This document shows, piece by piece, positions 1 through 10,816 of a stretch of DNA of 64,000 bases (the first letter of the stretch is position 1; each line of letters opens with the position of its first letter). The stretch comes from Nyssa sinensis (Eukaryota > Streptophyta > Magnoliopsida > Cornales > Nyssaceae): the NCBI GenBank assembly GCA_008638375.1, contig CM018051.1:27835344-27899343 (forward strand), in the 5' to 3' direction. The translations under genes and the position numbers were made by a program. The notes beneath the pieces are model-generated. The model saw only the letters and a list, made by a program, of their open reading frames with translations, had not been told where the DNA came from and did not search any database.

Positions 1-79
1 ATAGTCTTTATATCTTAAGTACAAAGTTCTACGTCCTTTGGACTCCAATCGGTATCAGTTAGGTTCTCATTTTAACCAT

Positions 80-1060
80 AGGGGCAAAATGGTAATTTTT
101 TCATTCTTGCCCCGGACCCAGTCGTGGTTCTTAGAATATCCCATATATCGTATACATGAAGTTCTAAGTCTTTTAGACTCTAATCGGTATCAGTTGGGTA
201 CTTATTTAGTCTTAGGGGTAAAATGGTAATTTTGTCATTTTTGCCCCGGACCCTATCATGGTCCTCAGAATGTCCCATATATCTCATATGTAAATTCTTA
301 AGTCCTTTGGACTTCCTTTGGTATCTGCTTTTGCTCATCGGGACACATCGGTCATTTCTCGTTTTACGCGTTGACTGTCTCGGAGTCTTATTTATCCCTA
401 TGATAATTTATCAGATCAGTTTGACCTTTATTTGACCTCTACTTTGCACTTACAGTGCTCAGGGGTATTTTGGTCATTTTACGTTTTGTGTAATTCTGAC
501 CCCGGTTCGTCATTTATTCGGGTATACAGTTTCACCAGTGTTCGGGTTTCTATCGGTATCAGTTTCGTCCCAATCGGACTTTGTTTAGGTCTCGTACGGT
601 ATCAGGGGTAATTTGGTAATTTCACGTGTCATATTTTTCGGCACGTCAGTTCATAAAATGGACCTCACCATTGGGTCCAGAGTGTCCGACATAATTAAGT
701 TGGACTATCTGTTATGTTCAATTGACCCTAGGAATTATTAGGGGCAGTACGGTCATTTACACTTTATGTGTCTGTATTTTTCGGGACTTCGGTTCGCTAA
801 ACGGACCTCACCGTTGAGTTCAGAACGCCCGAGATAGTCAAAATAGGCTATCTTTTATTTTTATTTGGGTCTGGTGCCATCAGGGGCAGTACAGTAATTT
901 ATCACTTACAGGTTTGTATTTTTCGGTACTATATTTCCCAATTTGGACTGTACCATTGAGTCCAGAATGCTTGAAATAGTGAAAATACACTATTTATTTA
1001 ATTTATTTGGACTCCGTTTGACATATTTAATGTCCAGGGGTAAAATCGTAATTTTACCTA
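80..1060. repeat. About 135-bp degenerate tandem repeats inside the LTR (about 8 units)
   Basis: A core like AGGGGYANWWYGGTMATTT recurs at about 80, 214, 338, 461, 604, 740, 882 and 1036, so spacing is 123-154 bp. Several units share a second block around ACCATTGAGTCCAGA with a trailing AATAGTNAAAATA. The same ladder occurs in the LTRs at 4331-7137 (reverse sense, about 5203, 5363, 5507, 5650), 10817-14973 and 25831-28986, so it is a family property and not a local duplication. Confidence 0.8.
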
Positions 1061-2675
1061 TTTAATAAATAATTAAATAATTATTTTATTATTTAATTAA
1101 TTCTTTAGGGGCTTGATTGCACAAAATTTCAGAAATCAGGGCCACTGTGCAATATTCAGAACTATCAGGGGTAAATCCGTAATTTCAGAAATCATATAGG
1201 GGTCAAAACATAATTTTATAAATTAGGGGTTCAAACCCTTTGGTTTTTGGGTTCAAAAATTGAACCAGTCCAAAACCTCCAAAAACCAACCGGTTCAGTT
1301 AGGCCAGAGAACCGGAATTACATATCCCCTTTATCCCCAATTTGGCCCCTATTCACGGTTAGGTTATCTAGCTCCCAATTTTAATTCGTTATCACCGTAC
1401 CCAAACAGACCGAATTTGATTTAAAACAAATCAAGTAAGCCCAAAACGGTGTAGTTTCAATTAAGCAGTGGCACGCTCATGCGTTGCCACGTGTATGAGT
1501 CGGTTGGGCATGACTCGGCCAACTCGGCCGAGTCGACTCCATCTTCCCCGTTTCTTCCAACAGTGTCGCCCTAATCTACAGTTCGGTTTTTCTCTATTTC
1601 GTGCCATTTTGGCCACGATTTCCCACTGATTTTGGTTCCAATCGATTCCTGGAATCTATACCAACAACTTGGCATCGTCTTCTTTGATCGAATCAAGCTC
1701 AAGTGCTTGATTTATGGAGGAATAGCCGAACTGAATAATTCGACAATACATCTTCATTTCGCAACCATTTTTAACAAGGTTGAGTTCTGTGTGATCCTTA
1801 TGATGTATAGCACCCTCCCCCAATCAAGAAAATCAGTTTAAAGCATTCAAATCAAGAATAGCATTTCACACCCGAACCTGCAACTGACTTTTTGAGGGTG
1901 TTGCATGGGGTTTTTGGGTCGCGGATGAGGGTTTTCAGAACCTTGGAAGAGTCTAGATGAGTTCTAGACCATCAGGAGTCCGTTTTATGGAGGTCGTTTC
2001 AGACCTGTTACCCAAGGTGTTTTAATGGCGGTTTGCTCACGGTTTGTAGATTTCTAGGCCTATCTGAACCTCTCAGTTAGTTCGTTATGGTTCTTAGGCC
2101 TCACAGTCGTCTATATACTCAGTTATATAGATCAAAACAACTGAAAACAGTAGGCATGCTTGAGGGAAAAAAATTTCAGAAAAATTTGGTGTTTACCTCT
2201 CAAGCAGTGGCCTTCCTCATGGCTTGGTTCAGGCACCCACAGGTGTAGTCCAGTTCCCTTGGCCTTTCAAAATGCAGTCATCTCCCATCTTGTGCACTTC
2301 CAGACCTTAGCTCCCTTCCTTTGCTCCCTCCAATGGCCAAACCAACATGCACTCACTCTAAGGTTCTCTCTCTAGAGATATCAGTTTACAGGATTTCTTT
2401 TACAGGTCTGTTCTTTTCCCTCCAATGCCTATATGGAGATATCAAAAATAAAATCAGATTTTCCTTGTTCAATACACCTCTCAACCTCATGATTAATTTG
2501 CATGTATTTTGGTTGGAGGATAGGTCATCATGTGGTGTGTAGGCATGATAGCCTAGGGGGCATAGGGTGATGCATGCTGATGTGTTGCATGCTTGTTCAT
2601 TGGTCACTTGGGAGGTGGCCTATTCAGATTTGTATGTATATACATTTCATTGTATATATGGTCACAAAGATGCCA

Positions 2676-2760
2676 CTAGCCCAGTTGGTTATTTTTTGGA
2701 TGAGGTTTCTTTTCACTCAAAGGTCAAGGGTTCAATTCCCTTGGCCTCCCATTTGGCCAT
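2676..2760 (+). repeat. tRNA-like (SINE-head-like) block antisense in LTR, copy 1
   Basis: The stretch has an A-box-like TAGCCCAGTTGGTTA and a B-box-like GGGTTCAATTCCC about 50 bp later. It is on the strand opposite to its LTR. Equivalent blocks occur at 14622-14705, 28488-28575 and, on the minus strand of a plus-oriented LTR, 58073-58160. No cloverleaf can be drawn, so it is not a tRNA gene. Confidence 0.6.
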
Positions 2761-3164
2761 TTTTCCCATATTTTCGGTTAAGGCCACGTTTGGTTGCGCA
2801 GAAATTCAGTTTTGGTGTTTCCTTCGTAACTTTCATTCCGTAACTCATTTTTTCGACACGGTTTGTTCCGAGAGTTCCGTATTTCAGTATTCTTCAGTGT
2901 CAGAGGTTCCGTGTCATTTATTAAACATTCGGAATTTTTCGGGTTAGCTAATTCGGATTTCGTTAGTGTTAAAGCGGTGTTATTTCGCCGAATTAATCAG
3001 TAATTAGGTTCGGGTAGAGTGCCCTTTCCTCCAGACATTTTTAATTATTTAATCGGTCTATGACGACCGTCGGGATTATGATTAATTCCCTAAATCATTC
3101 TGTAAGTCGGTATTAATTAATAATTATTAATTAATTATTAATTTCGCGGGATCGGGGTGTTACA

Positions 3165-4330
3165 GACCCGAACCGACCCGACCCAAGCCCGGATCACCCC
3201 CCCTTCGTCCCCGATTTTCCGGCGATGGGCCAGTAGGGTTTCGGCCCCTTCTCCGGCGCCGGCGACCATTTTCCGGTGAGATTTCATCGACTTTTTAATA
3301 CATTTTTCTTCGGTTTTTCTAGGGGATTACGTATCTAGAGTTTGTTTTCCCTTTCATCAATCAGAACCCTTCGAAATGACTAGAACCGTAGCTCCAGCCA
3401 CCCCAAACCCAGATTCCGGCGAGCTTCATTTCTTAGTGTTTTTCTCACTGTTTTAATCCCTTTTTTTTTCCTAAAGATTTCCTGCATCTATGAGAGTTAG
3501 ATCTAGGCCATTAGATTAAGTTCTGAGGCAAGAAAAACGCACCAACCCGATTATCCTGTTCGACCTGCAACTCCCTTTTCCTCTCTCATTTCTCAACCAT
3601 TTTGGTTGATTCTTGTCCCTAAATTCTCCATATTTCATACTCTTTCTAACCCTATACGCAAAATAAATTAATCATGCTAAAAAGAATTTGGAACAGAAGG
3701 TGGCTCACCTTGGTTTTGGTTTCTCTCTCTAGCCGACCTCCTCTTCTCTCTCCTTCTTCACCTCCGGTTCAAGCTCCTTGTTCCCTTTCTGTCTCTCAGT
3801 TTCTTCTTCTTTTCTTCCTCTCTTTACTCTCATTTCCCACTCAGCCGTGCACACAAGGGAATATATTACACACACATACACATACATCCTCTCTCTCTCT
3901 CTCTCTTCTCTCTATCTTTCTTCTCTCTCTCTCTCTCTAAGACCAGACCTAACCCCACTGTTCTGGCCTGCACCTGCCACCCCATACCCTGAATCCCACT
4001 CACACACACAATCACAAGCCATGCTCTCTTGAGTGTGCAACACTCAACACATACACACACACACACACGGTACACAGTGCACACACTGTACACAGTGCAC
4101 ACACTGACTGCAATATATATATATATATATGTATACCCCAATTCAGATTTAAATTATATACTTATATACATATACATGCACATACATCATATATAATACA
4201 CATGCACAATACACACATCCTCACCCATATGTTCACATATAATAATAAAAAAAAACAAAATAAATAAAATAAAATAAAATAATAACCACGAAAATTTATA
4301 TATTAAAAAAAAAAATTTCGGGTTATTACA
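3165..4330 (-). mobile_element. LTR head fragment, minus orientation (middle layer of nest)
   Basis: A second minus-oriented LTR with its head (TGTAATAACCCGAAAT when reversed) ending at 4330. It runs left to 3165, where the first LTR interrupts it. It contains the GC-rich GACCCGAACCGACCC block found in the related LTR at 27300-27340, CT-rich runs at 3888-3940, CA/TG repeats near 4040-4110 and a short TA run near 4115. No genes. TCGCC follows the head and may be one half of its TSD. The remainder should lie left of the window. Confidence 0.7.
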
Positions 4331-7137
4331 TCGCCATGGACAGACCTCAAAAATAGCAGGTCTGAAACGACTTCCAGAAAAATGATTTTTGACACCCAAG
4401 GCCCAAAATAGACCTTGTAGGCATCCCAAAACCACCAAGACATGACCAAAAACCTCAAAAGAAGACCCCCCGAATATGGAGTTGCAGGTTTCAGCCATGA
4501 AACCCAGCCCTAGTTGTAGGTTCTTAAACCACGTTTTTGGAATGGGGGTTGAACCTCCTTATCATGAAGATCATCTTGAGCCAAACCATGCACGTTTTGG
4601 TGGTGAATCGAAGATTTAATCAGTTACAGGTTTGATTATTTCTCCATGAACCGAACGTTTGATCTCTAATTCAAACACCAAATGAATGCCAAACCAATCC
4701 TAGGGTTCCCAAAAACACTTTAGGGTTGAAAGCAGAATGTAAAACATCTTGAAAAGCCACGAAATTGAGAAGAACCGAAACTGTAACTAGGGCAACAGTA
4801 TACTGTATGGTGAAGAAGACGACGAGTCGACCGAGTCGACTCGTCCAACGCGTCCAGACCCACTGAATTGACTCAACCACGTGTCGAGCTACGGGATGGC
4901 CACCACATTATTGGAACGACGACGTTTAGGTTAGGTTTTAAATTTTAAAATGTTAGGGCTGACACCATCAAGACGTCAGCATTACGCGTTGAACCGGCCC
5001 AAACCGGTTGGTTCAGCAAAAAATTGACCGGTCCACTTAAAAACGAATTGAACCCACTAGCTCAGACCAGAAGTTTACAAAATTAGATTTCTGACCCCAA
5101 CAGTTTTATAGATTTGTATTGTGGCCCAGTTCTTGGAATTCTTATGCAAATACACCCCTGGAAAAATAATAAAATAATAATTTAATTATCTTATTAAATA
5201 AGAAAAATTACTATTTTGCCCTTGGACATTAAATGGGTCAAACGGAGTCCAAATAAAATAAATAGATAGTGTATTTTTACTATTTCGGGCATTCCGGACT
5301 CAATGGCAGAGTCCAATTTGAGAAATTAAGACTCCAAAAAATTAAGACACATTAAAGTGTAAATTACCAAATTACCCCTAATATGCCCGATGTCCAAATA
5401 AGACAAGTTATTAGAATATTCTTATTATCTTGGACTTTCTGAGACCAACGGTAAGGTTCATTTCACGAGACAGGACTCCGAAAAAATTAAGACACGTTAA
5501 AGTGTAAATTACCAAATTACCCCTAATGTGCTCTTAAGCCAAATGAAAGTCCAAGAAGGTCTAAATTGACTTTCTTCGACGTTCTGGACTCAACGGTGAG
5601 GTTAGTATTATGAAATAAAGTATGAAAAAATATGACACGTAAATATGTGAAGTTAAGAAAGTGACCCTAAAAGTTAATGAAGCTACTAGAAGAGTATATG
5701 TTAAGAAAATAACGCTTAAGATTTAAGTTAGGATTTAATACGATGTAAGCATAAGTTAAGAAGCATCAGTAGGAGATGTTTGAAGTGAATGTGAAGTTAA
5801 TGGACTATTATGAATTGTTCTTAGGAATTACAAAGGAAAGGGAAAGGCACATCAATAGCGCCAACCCAGATGTATAAGGTGAGTAACCTTGCATTTGAAG
5901 TGGAAATTTAATTCCACGGATTTGAATGATGTTTAAATATAAAATTCTGTTTTTATACGGTTCCTGTTTTAAAATATTCTGTTATGACATGCTCAGTAAA
6001 TGTTTTTATATACAGTTCCTTTCTTCGAAATATTTAGCATGCCTGAATAAAATGCCAATTTCCTTAAATATTCTGAATTTGATCATTCCAAGTATTTGAA
6101 ATTCTATTGCAAAAGTTATATGCTACATGTTTTAAATACTCATGAAAAGTATCAATATGAAGAAGCCATGTGATAAATGTTTTACAAGATAATGGTGCAT
6201 GAGCACACAGGCAAGATTTTGGGTTTCTTCGGAACTCAATTGACCTGTCAAATACCACATAGTCAGGATTTTGGGTTTCTTCGGAACTCAATTGACCTGT
6301 CATGTGAAATGTCCGGTAGCAGGATCTAATCCCCTAAGTAATGAGATATCTCCAAGTATACACAAAATGAGAGTCTGGTTCGAAACAGATTCCACTAATG
6401 AAAGTGAAAAGATAACAAATGACTTTGAAAATGGAAGCAGGTTTTACCCCTATTTTTCACTGTGCATGTTTATATGTTTTGAAATGCATATACCCTATTT
6501 AAAGAAAAGTATGTTTAGCTTGAATACTTTAAATGTTTCAAAGCTATCTTTATGAAGAATGCATGTACTCTATGTTCAAAATGTACGAGCAATTGGCAGT
6601 GAGTATTTTATGAACTTCTCATGTACGAAACCTCTGCCAATTGAAAACCCATGAAAAATGTTGGATTCACTCACCAGGCTTCTCGAAGCTCACCCCATTC
6701 CCTAACATTTTTCAGGTACTGACGATGAGTGGAAGCCGTGCTCCATTTTGGGATAATGACTAATGGTTATATAGGATTATGGACTTTTGGAAGTAGTAGA
6801 ATCTGTAGTTGGATGGATTATGATGTAATAGACTTTAGACAATATGTACTTAAGCCCTAGAGGCATTCGAATATGTAATATGTATAAAACTTTAGGACTT
6901 TTATTTATGCTCTGAATTATGTTCATGTGTACCGCTATGAAGAGCGGTAGTACAGGATGGATGTGCGAAAGTTTTAAGTAAGAAAAGAAAAGAAATTTTT
7001 TTTTTCACTCTTCCACAAACCAAGGCCGTACCGCCATCCGATACTGTTGCTTATGTGAGCCTTACCCTAAAGCCTCCGGGCCAAAGGATGGCGGTCGTGA
7101 CACGAGGTCCGCACATGGTGGGTTTCCGGTCATGACA
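4331..7137 (+). mobile_element. LTR 3' portion, plus orientation (inner, oldest layer of nest)
   Basis: Plus-oriented LTR missing its 5' part, which the minus LTR ending at 4330 separates from it. It ends at 7137 with GGTCATGACA after the conserved tail CACGAGGTCCGCACATGG, matching the tails at 50966, 51830 and 59869. The 135-bp ladder is present in reverse sense between about 5200 and 5700. No primer-binding site follows 7137, so this looks like a solo LTR. The next bases, TACAG, may be half of a TSD. Confidence 0.7.
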
Positions 7138-7525
7138 TACAGACCCCTAAAAACCTTGCAGCCATTGCAAGAGTTACAAGTCTAGTCCATCTCAATGTAC
7201 AGACCCTTAAAAACCTTGCAGGCATTGCAAGTGTTGCAGATTTGGTCCATCTCAATGTACAGGCCCTTAACAACCTTGCAGCCATTGCAAGTGTTACAGG
7301 TCTGGTCCATCTTAATGTACAGACCCTTAAAAATCTTATAGCCATTGCAAGTGTTACAGTTCTGGTCCATCTCAATGTACAGATCCTTAAAAACCTTGCA
7401 GTCATTGCAAGTGTTACAAGTCTGGTCCATCTCAATGCATAGACCCCTAAAAACCTTATAACTAATGCAAAAGTTACAGGTTATTTTAACAAACAAACCC
7501 CTAAAAACCTTATATCCACTATAAG
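7138..7525. repeat. 60-bp minisatellite, about 5-6 copies
   Basis: Units begin at 7138, 7198, 7258, 7318 and 7378 with exact 60-bp spacing; a sixth decayed unit follows, with a further remnant near 7490. The core reads CAGACCCTTAAAAACCTTGC followed by a CATTGCAAGTGTTACAG-type segment. Because 60 is a multiple of three, the minus strand stays open and would give a 20-residue repeat with a CNTCNGCK core. No start context or homology supports translation. The plus LTR ending at 7137 abuts or interrupts the array on the left. Confidence 0.85.
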
Positions 7526-8212
7526 GGATAAAGGCTTGGTCCATTCTTTATTCAAGAAAGCAGTCAAAGTGTCAGAAGCCATGGCTATTCAACCTACCGT
7601 GGCTCTCCATTTTTTATGGGATTAAAGCGTGATCTGATTACAAGTTATGAAGACTTTGTCTTAGTCGCAAGTTCTAAAGATCTGCGCTTGATCCAATCAC
7701 AAGTTATTATGCTCAGAAGTCAATTACAAATCAATCCATGATTTAATTACAAGTTGAGGAGATCTAAGGCTCAGAGCCTGGTTCATTTTCAAGTCTCAAA
7801 GATTCTTACTTGGTTTAATTACAAGTTATAAGGATCTAACTTGAAGTTTTACAGAGTTGTGAAGGCTTGAAATTTAGACTTGTTTAAAGTGTTGAAGTTC
7901 ATTATGAACACTAAAGTTCGGTACATCATGACAAGCAGCATCCCAGCATTAAAAAGTCCTATAAGTATGACTACTTTGGAGATTCTATTGACAAACAACA
8001 CAAGTACAAAGAGGCAATACACAAAAGTTCTGAGGAAGTTAATTTCATTGATAATTAGCCCAAACTTAGGAAAATTACAAGGAAGAAAAAGTACAAAAGT
8101 TTCCTAGTCTACTGTTGGTTCGACATCTTCTAGAGTATTAGAAATGAAGAAGAACTTGTTCTACGCCATAGCAAGACCAGTCTTTTCTTTTTCTTCTTCA
8201 TTCTCTTCAAAC
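7526..8212. other. No gene seen; downstream flank of gag-like pseudogene
   Basis: AT-rich sequence with scattered recurrences of ATTACAAGTTAT-like words (about 7638, 7696, 7745, 7818). A short plus open frame at 7880-8107 has no recognisable domain. It probably represents 3' non-coding sequence of the transposon gene to the right; this is inference. Confidence 0.4.
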
Positions 8213-10156
8213 TCAGCATACTGCATCCATATCGGTCTGCTCTGGTGCCTCGGCCGAGGGGGGAAGCTCAGGAGGTGCTACCCCATCATTATCATCCCGT
8301 ACCTCGATCTCACCAAGAAAGACTTGATCAAGGTCGGGGTATTTCTTGAGGAGCTTGGCTCTGAAGGTGCGGTACCCGTGCTCAATCAACTTTCCACCTA
8401 TACCCTCGACCTTAACCTTCATATCAGCCTCAGTTTGAGCTCTGACAGAATTAGCAGTGTCTTGGACTTTCTTAAGGGAGGTAGATTGGAAGTCTTCAAA
8501 CTTCTTTTGGAGGTCTTCCAACTTTAGGGCGAGGGAATCCCGTTCAGACTCCAAGATGGAGTATGAGTTTGTAGCCTCCTTCAACTTCTTTTTGGCCGTA
8601 GAAGCAGTGGACTGGGCCGTCCCCAACAACAACCTAGCTTCATCCAGCTCAGATTGGAGGTTATCAATCAACTCTGAATTTGTCGAAGACTCTACAATGG
8701 CAACAAGGCCATGCATAGTCTGAAAGTAGGAAGCAAGCAAACAAGTCAAAACAGATAGAATATCAGAACATAAAAGAAAGAAACCAAGGGAATAAAGTTT
8801 CAAATTACCATCAATTGGAAGGACAACAGGTCCTTGGCGATCTTCTCCGTCTTCAGACCTTGTATTTGCTTGGGCCTAAAGCCCAAGACTCGTCAAAAGC
8901 TTTATTTGCGACTAGGTAGCCGGAGTCATCAGGCACGGTAGGAGCAACAACAACAATGACCTTCCTTTTCCCCTTTTTTCTTCGTAGGGACTGCATGGAT
9001 AGGGGGAAGAGTAAGCTTGGGAGTAAAAGACTCCCTTATATCCTCAGAAACTGTTCGGTCTAGAGAAGTAAAGAGGAGCCTCATTCTCTTCACTTGGAGA
9101 GGCGGCTCGGCAGGGGAAGAGGTCTCTCCTATCGTTTTCTTCTTCTTCTTCCCTGGTGCCTAGTTGGACATCAGGGATTTCTTCAGGTTGCCAGCTCTGT
9201 CTTTGGTCAACCCCGCCTCCAGTAGGTGCTTAAGAAAGAGAATAGCAGTATGGGCACGATTGCTAGTCTGGAGAAGCCTTCGGTACTTGTCTTGAAGGTC
9301 AACAGTAAAAACTGACCTCTTTCAAACCCTTTTATCTGCACAGAGGACACAAAATAGAAAGATCAAACAACAGAACGAAATGAAGCAAAAACGAAGGCAA
9401 GAATATTTTAAGAGGGGGTCTCACCCTTAATCTCGGTGCTCTAGGGGAAAGTCGAGGTTTGGCCCTCGTAGTCTTCTAGCTCCCATCCTCCTTCCACAAA
9501 GAACTACCACTTATTACAAGTTTTGTTAGAAGTAGGAACTAAGGAGAGGGGTTTGAACCTCTTGTCAAAGGACATGTAAAACAAGCCCTCCGACCTCAAA
9601 AACTTTAGATCCATATTACTACGAATCAGCTCGAGATCTACTTTGATGCCATTCAAATGTCCTAAAACTATAAATCCTAATAGATGCCTCCAACTACTAA
9701 TGTTAAGGTCGGCATGACATATGTTGAACCACTTGAAAAACTCTCTAACTAGGGGATGAAGAGGAAACCTAAGTCCCATCTCAAACCACTCGAGATAAAC
9801 ACAAATTTCACCACGACCGATGTTAGTAGGGCGATCCAGCGATCCAAACGCCCTACAAGTTACATTTTGGGGGAAGTCGAAAGTAGCTCTCAGAGACTTA
9901 GCATGCCTTGAGTAATGGTGCTTTCTCCTTCCTCCCTTTGGGATGGCCTACCAGAGGTTTCCCCCACTACATTCCTGGGTTCTAGAAAAGTGTCTATAAT
10001 CCTGAGTTCAAGGCTTTTGGGGGAATATTCAACTATCCTATTCTTAGAATTCCCAAAAGAACTTATACCTATGACATGGACTTGAGATGACACAGTCATC
10101 TCAGAAGAGCTTCCTGTGCCATAACCTATACTTGACATAGCGTCGGAGGCCAACAT
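8213..10156 (-). pseudogene. Gypsy-type 'Transposase_28'/gag-like transposon gene, broken
   Basis: Three pieces on the minus strand. The N-terminal open frame (10156 down to about 9890) is Ser-rich with no known fold. About 9905-9504 reads as the core of the plant 'putative gypsy type transposon' family (Transposase_28, PF04195): a GLRFPLHPLVREFF motif, then SWRHLLGFIVLG, as is typical. A TAG at about 9504 sits where the family has an aromatic residue, and FFVEGGWEL continues after it, so this is a nonsense break. The last exon (about 8719-8213, behind a CTACTTTCAG acceptor) gives a long coiled coil (SELIDNLQSELDEARLLL...) and an acidic, Pro-rich tail ending at TGA. The first and second pieces are in different frames (frameshift or intron). 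No protease, RT or integrase lies nearby. The family call is by motif memory, not a search. Confidence 0.7.
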
Positions 10157-10811
10157 TGTAAAAATAAAGGGGAAAAGGAGAAGAAGAACAAAAAATAAAA
10201 AGAAACGGTTAAGAACAAACCAAACCTGAGACTTGATCGAACAAGAAAAACTCTGTGTGACATAAGATCTCTTCGCCCTAAGCTTTCCTTAAAATATGCG
10301 GTAGAAGGATTTTTGAATGCAACGAAAGGATGAAGAGAAAGGGCATACGTAAACCCCCATTTCCCTTTCATAAAGGGCTAAATGATGGGGGCCCATAAGT
10401 CCGAACCGTCACGGCGGTTAGAGAATGATGACCTCGAAAGCCCAAATGATGACTAACATAATAAATGCCACATCAGCGATCGTCATAGAATGCGAATTGG
10501 CACGACGCGTGGATTTAACACATGACTTTTCAGAAACCCTCAACCTTAGTCACGCGATGCACTAAACTAAGGCTCGGAGGGGGAGTAGCTAATATACCAT
10601 AAAAGACAGACCAGTCCCCACATGACACGTATACATGCAGAACACTTATGCATATAGACCACATGAGGCTTTCCTATCCAGAATATATAGGTACATAGAG
10701 TTTAGAGCCTTCTTGCTCAGAATCCCGCACGATCTCTAGTCTTTCCTCCTGAGCAGGAAATGCTGGGCACGCACATACATGGGTCCTGAGCTGGTCACTA
10801 CTTTACATATC
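10157..10811. other. No gene seen; upstream flank of gag-like pseudogene
   Basis: Putative promoter and 5' side of the transposon gene, moderately GC-rich around 10380-10600. A purine run GGAGGGGGAG near 10577 resembles a polypurine tract but no LTR head follows it, so no element boundary is called. Confidence 0.35.
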
Positions 10812-10816
10812 CTACC

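Larger units (their letters stand above)
1..3164 (-). mobile_element. Long LTR, minus orientation (outermost of a nest), cut by window start
   Basis: Retrotransposon LTR read on the minus strand. Its 5' head (TGTAACACCCCGATC when reversed) ends at 3164, and its 3' part lies left of the window. It matches the LTRs at 10817-14973 and 25831-28986: the same order of head, tRNA-like block, CT/TA-rich block, and a ladder of about 135-bp repeats whose core reads like AGGGGTAAAATGGTAATTTT. No coding potential was found; short open frames here are chance. The five bases after the head are GACCC, one half of the expected TSD. The TGT...ACA ends and 5-bp duplications of sister copies indicate an LTR retrotransposon, probably Ty3/gypsy; lineage is inference. 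Confidence 0.8.

Noticed and set aside
2676..2760. Possible tRNA gene
   Set aside because: Only box-like motifs are present; no acceptor stem, anticodon arm or cloverleaf can be drawn, and the block repeats in LTRs.
7138..7525. CRISPR-like array
   Set aside because: Units are contiguous 60-bp repeats without unique spacers, in a plant nuclear context.
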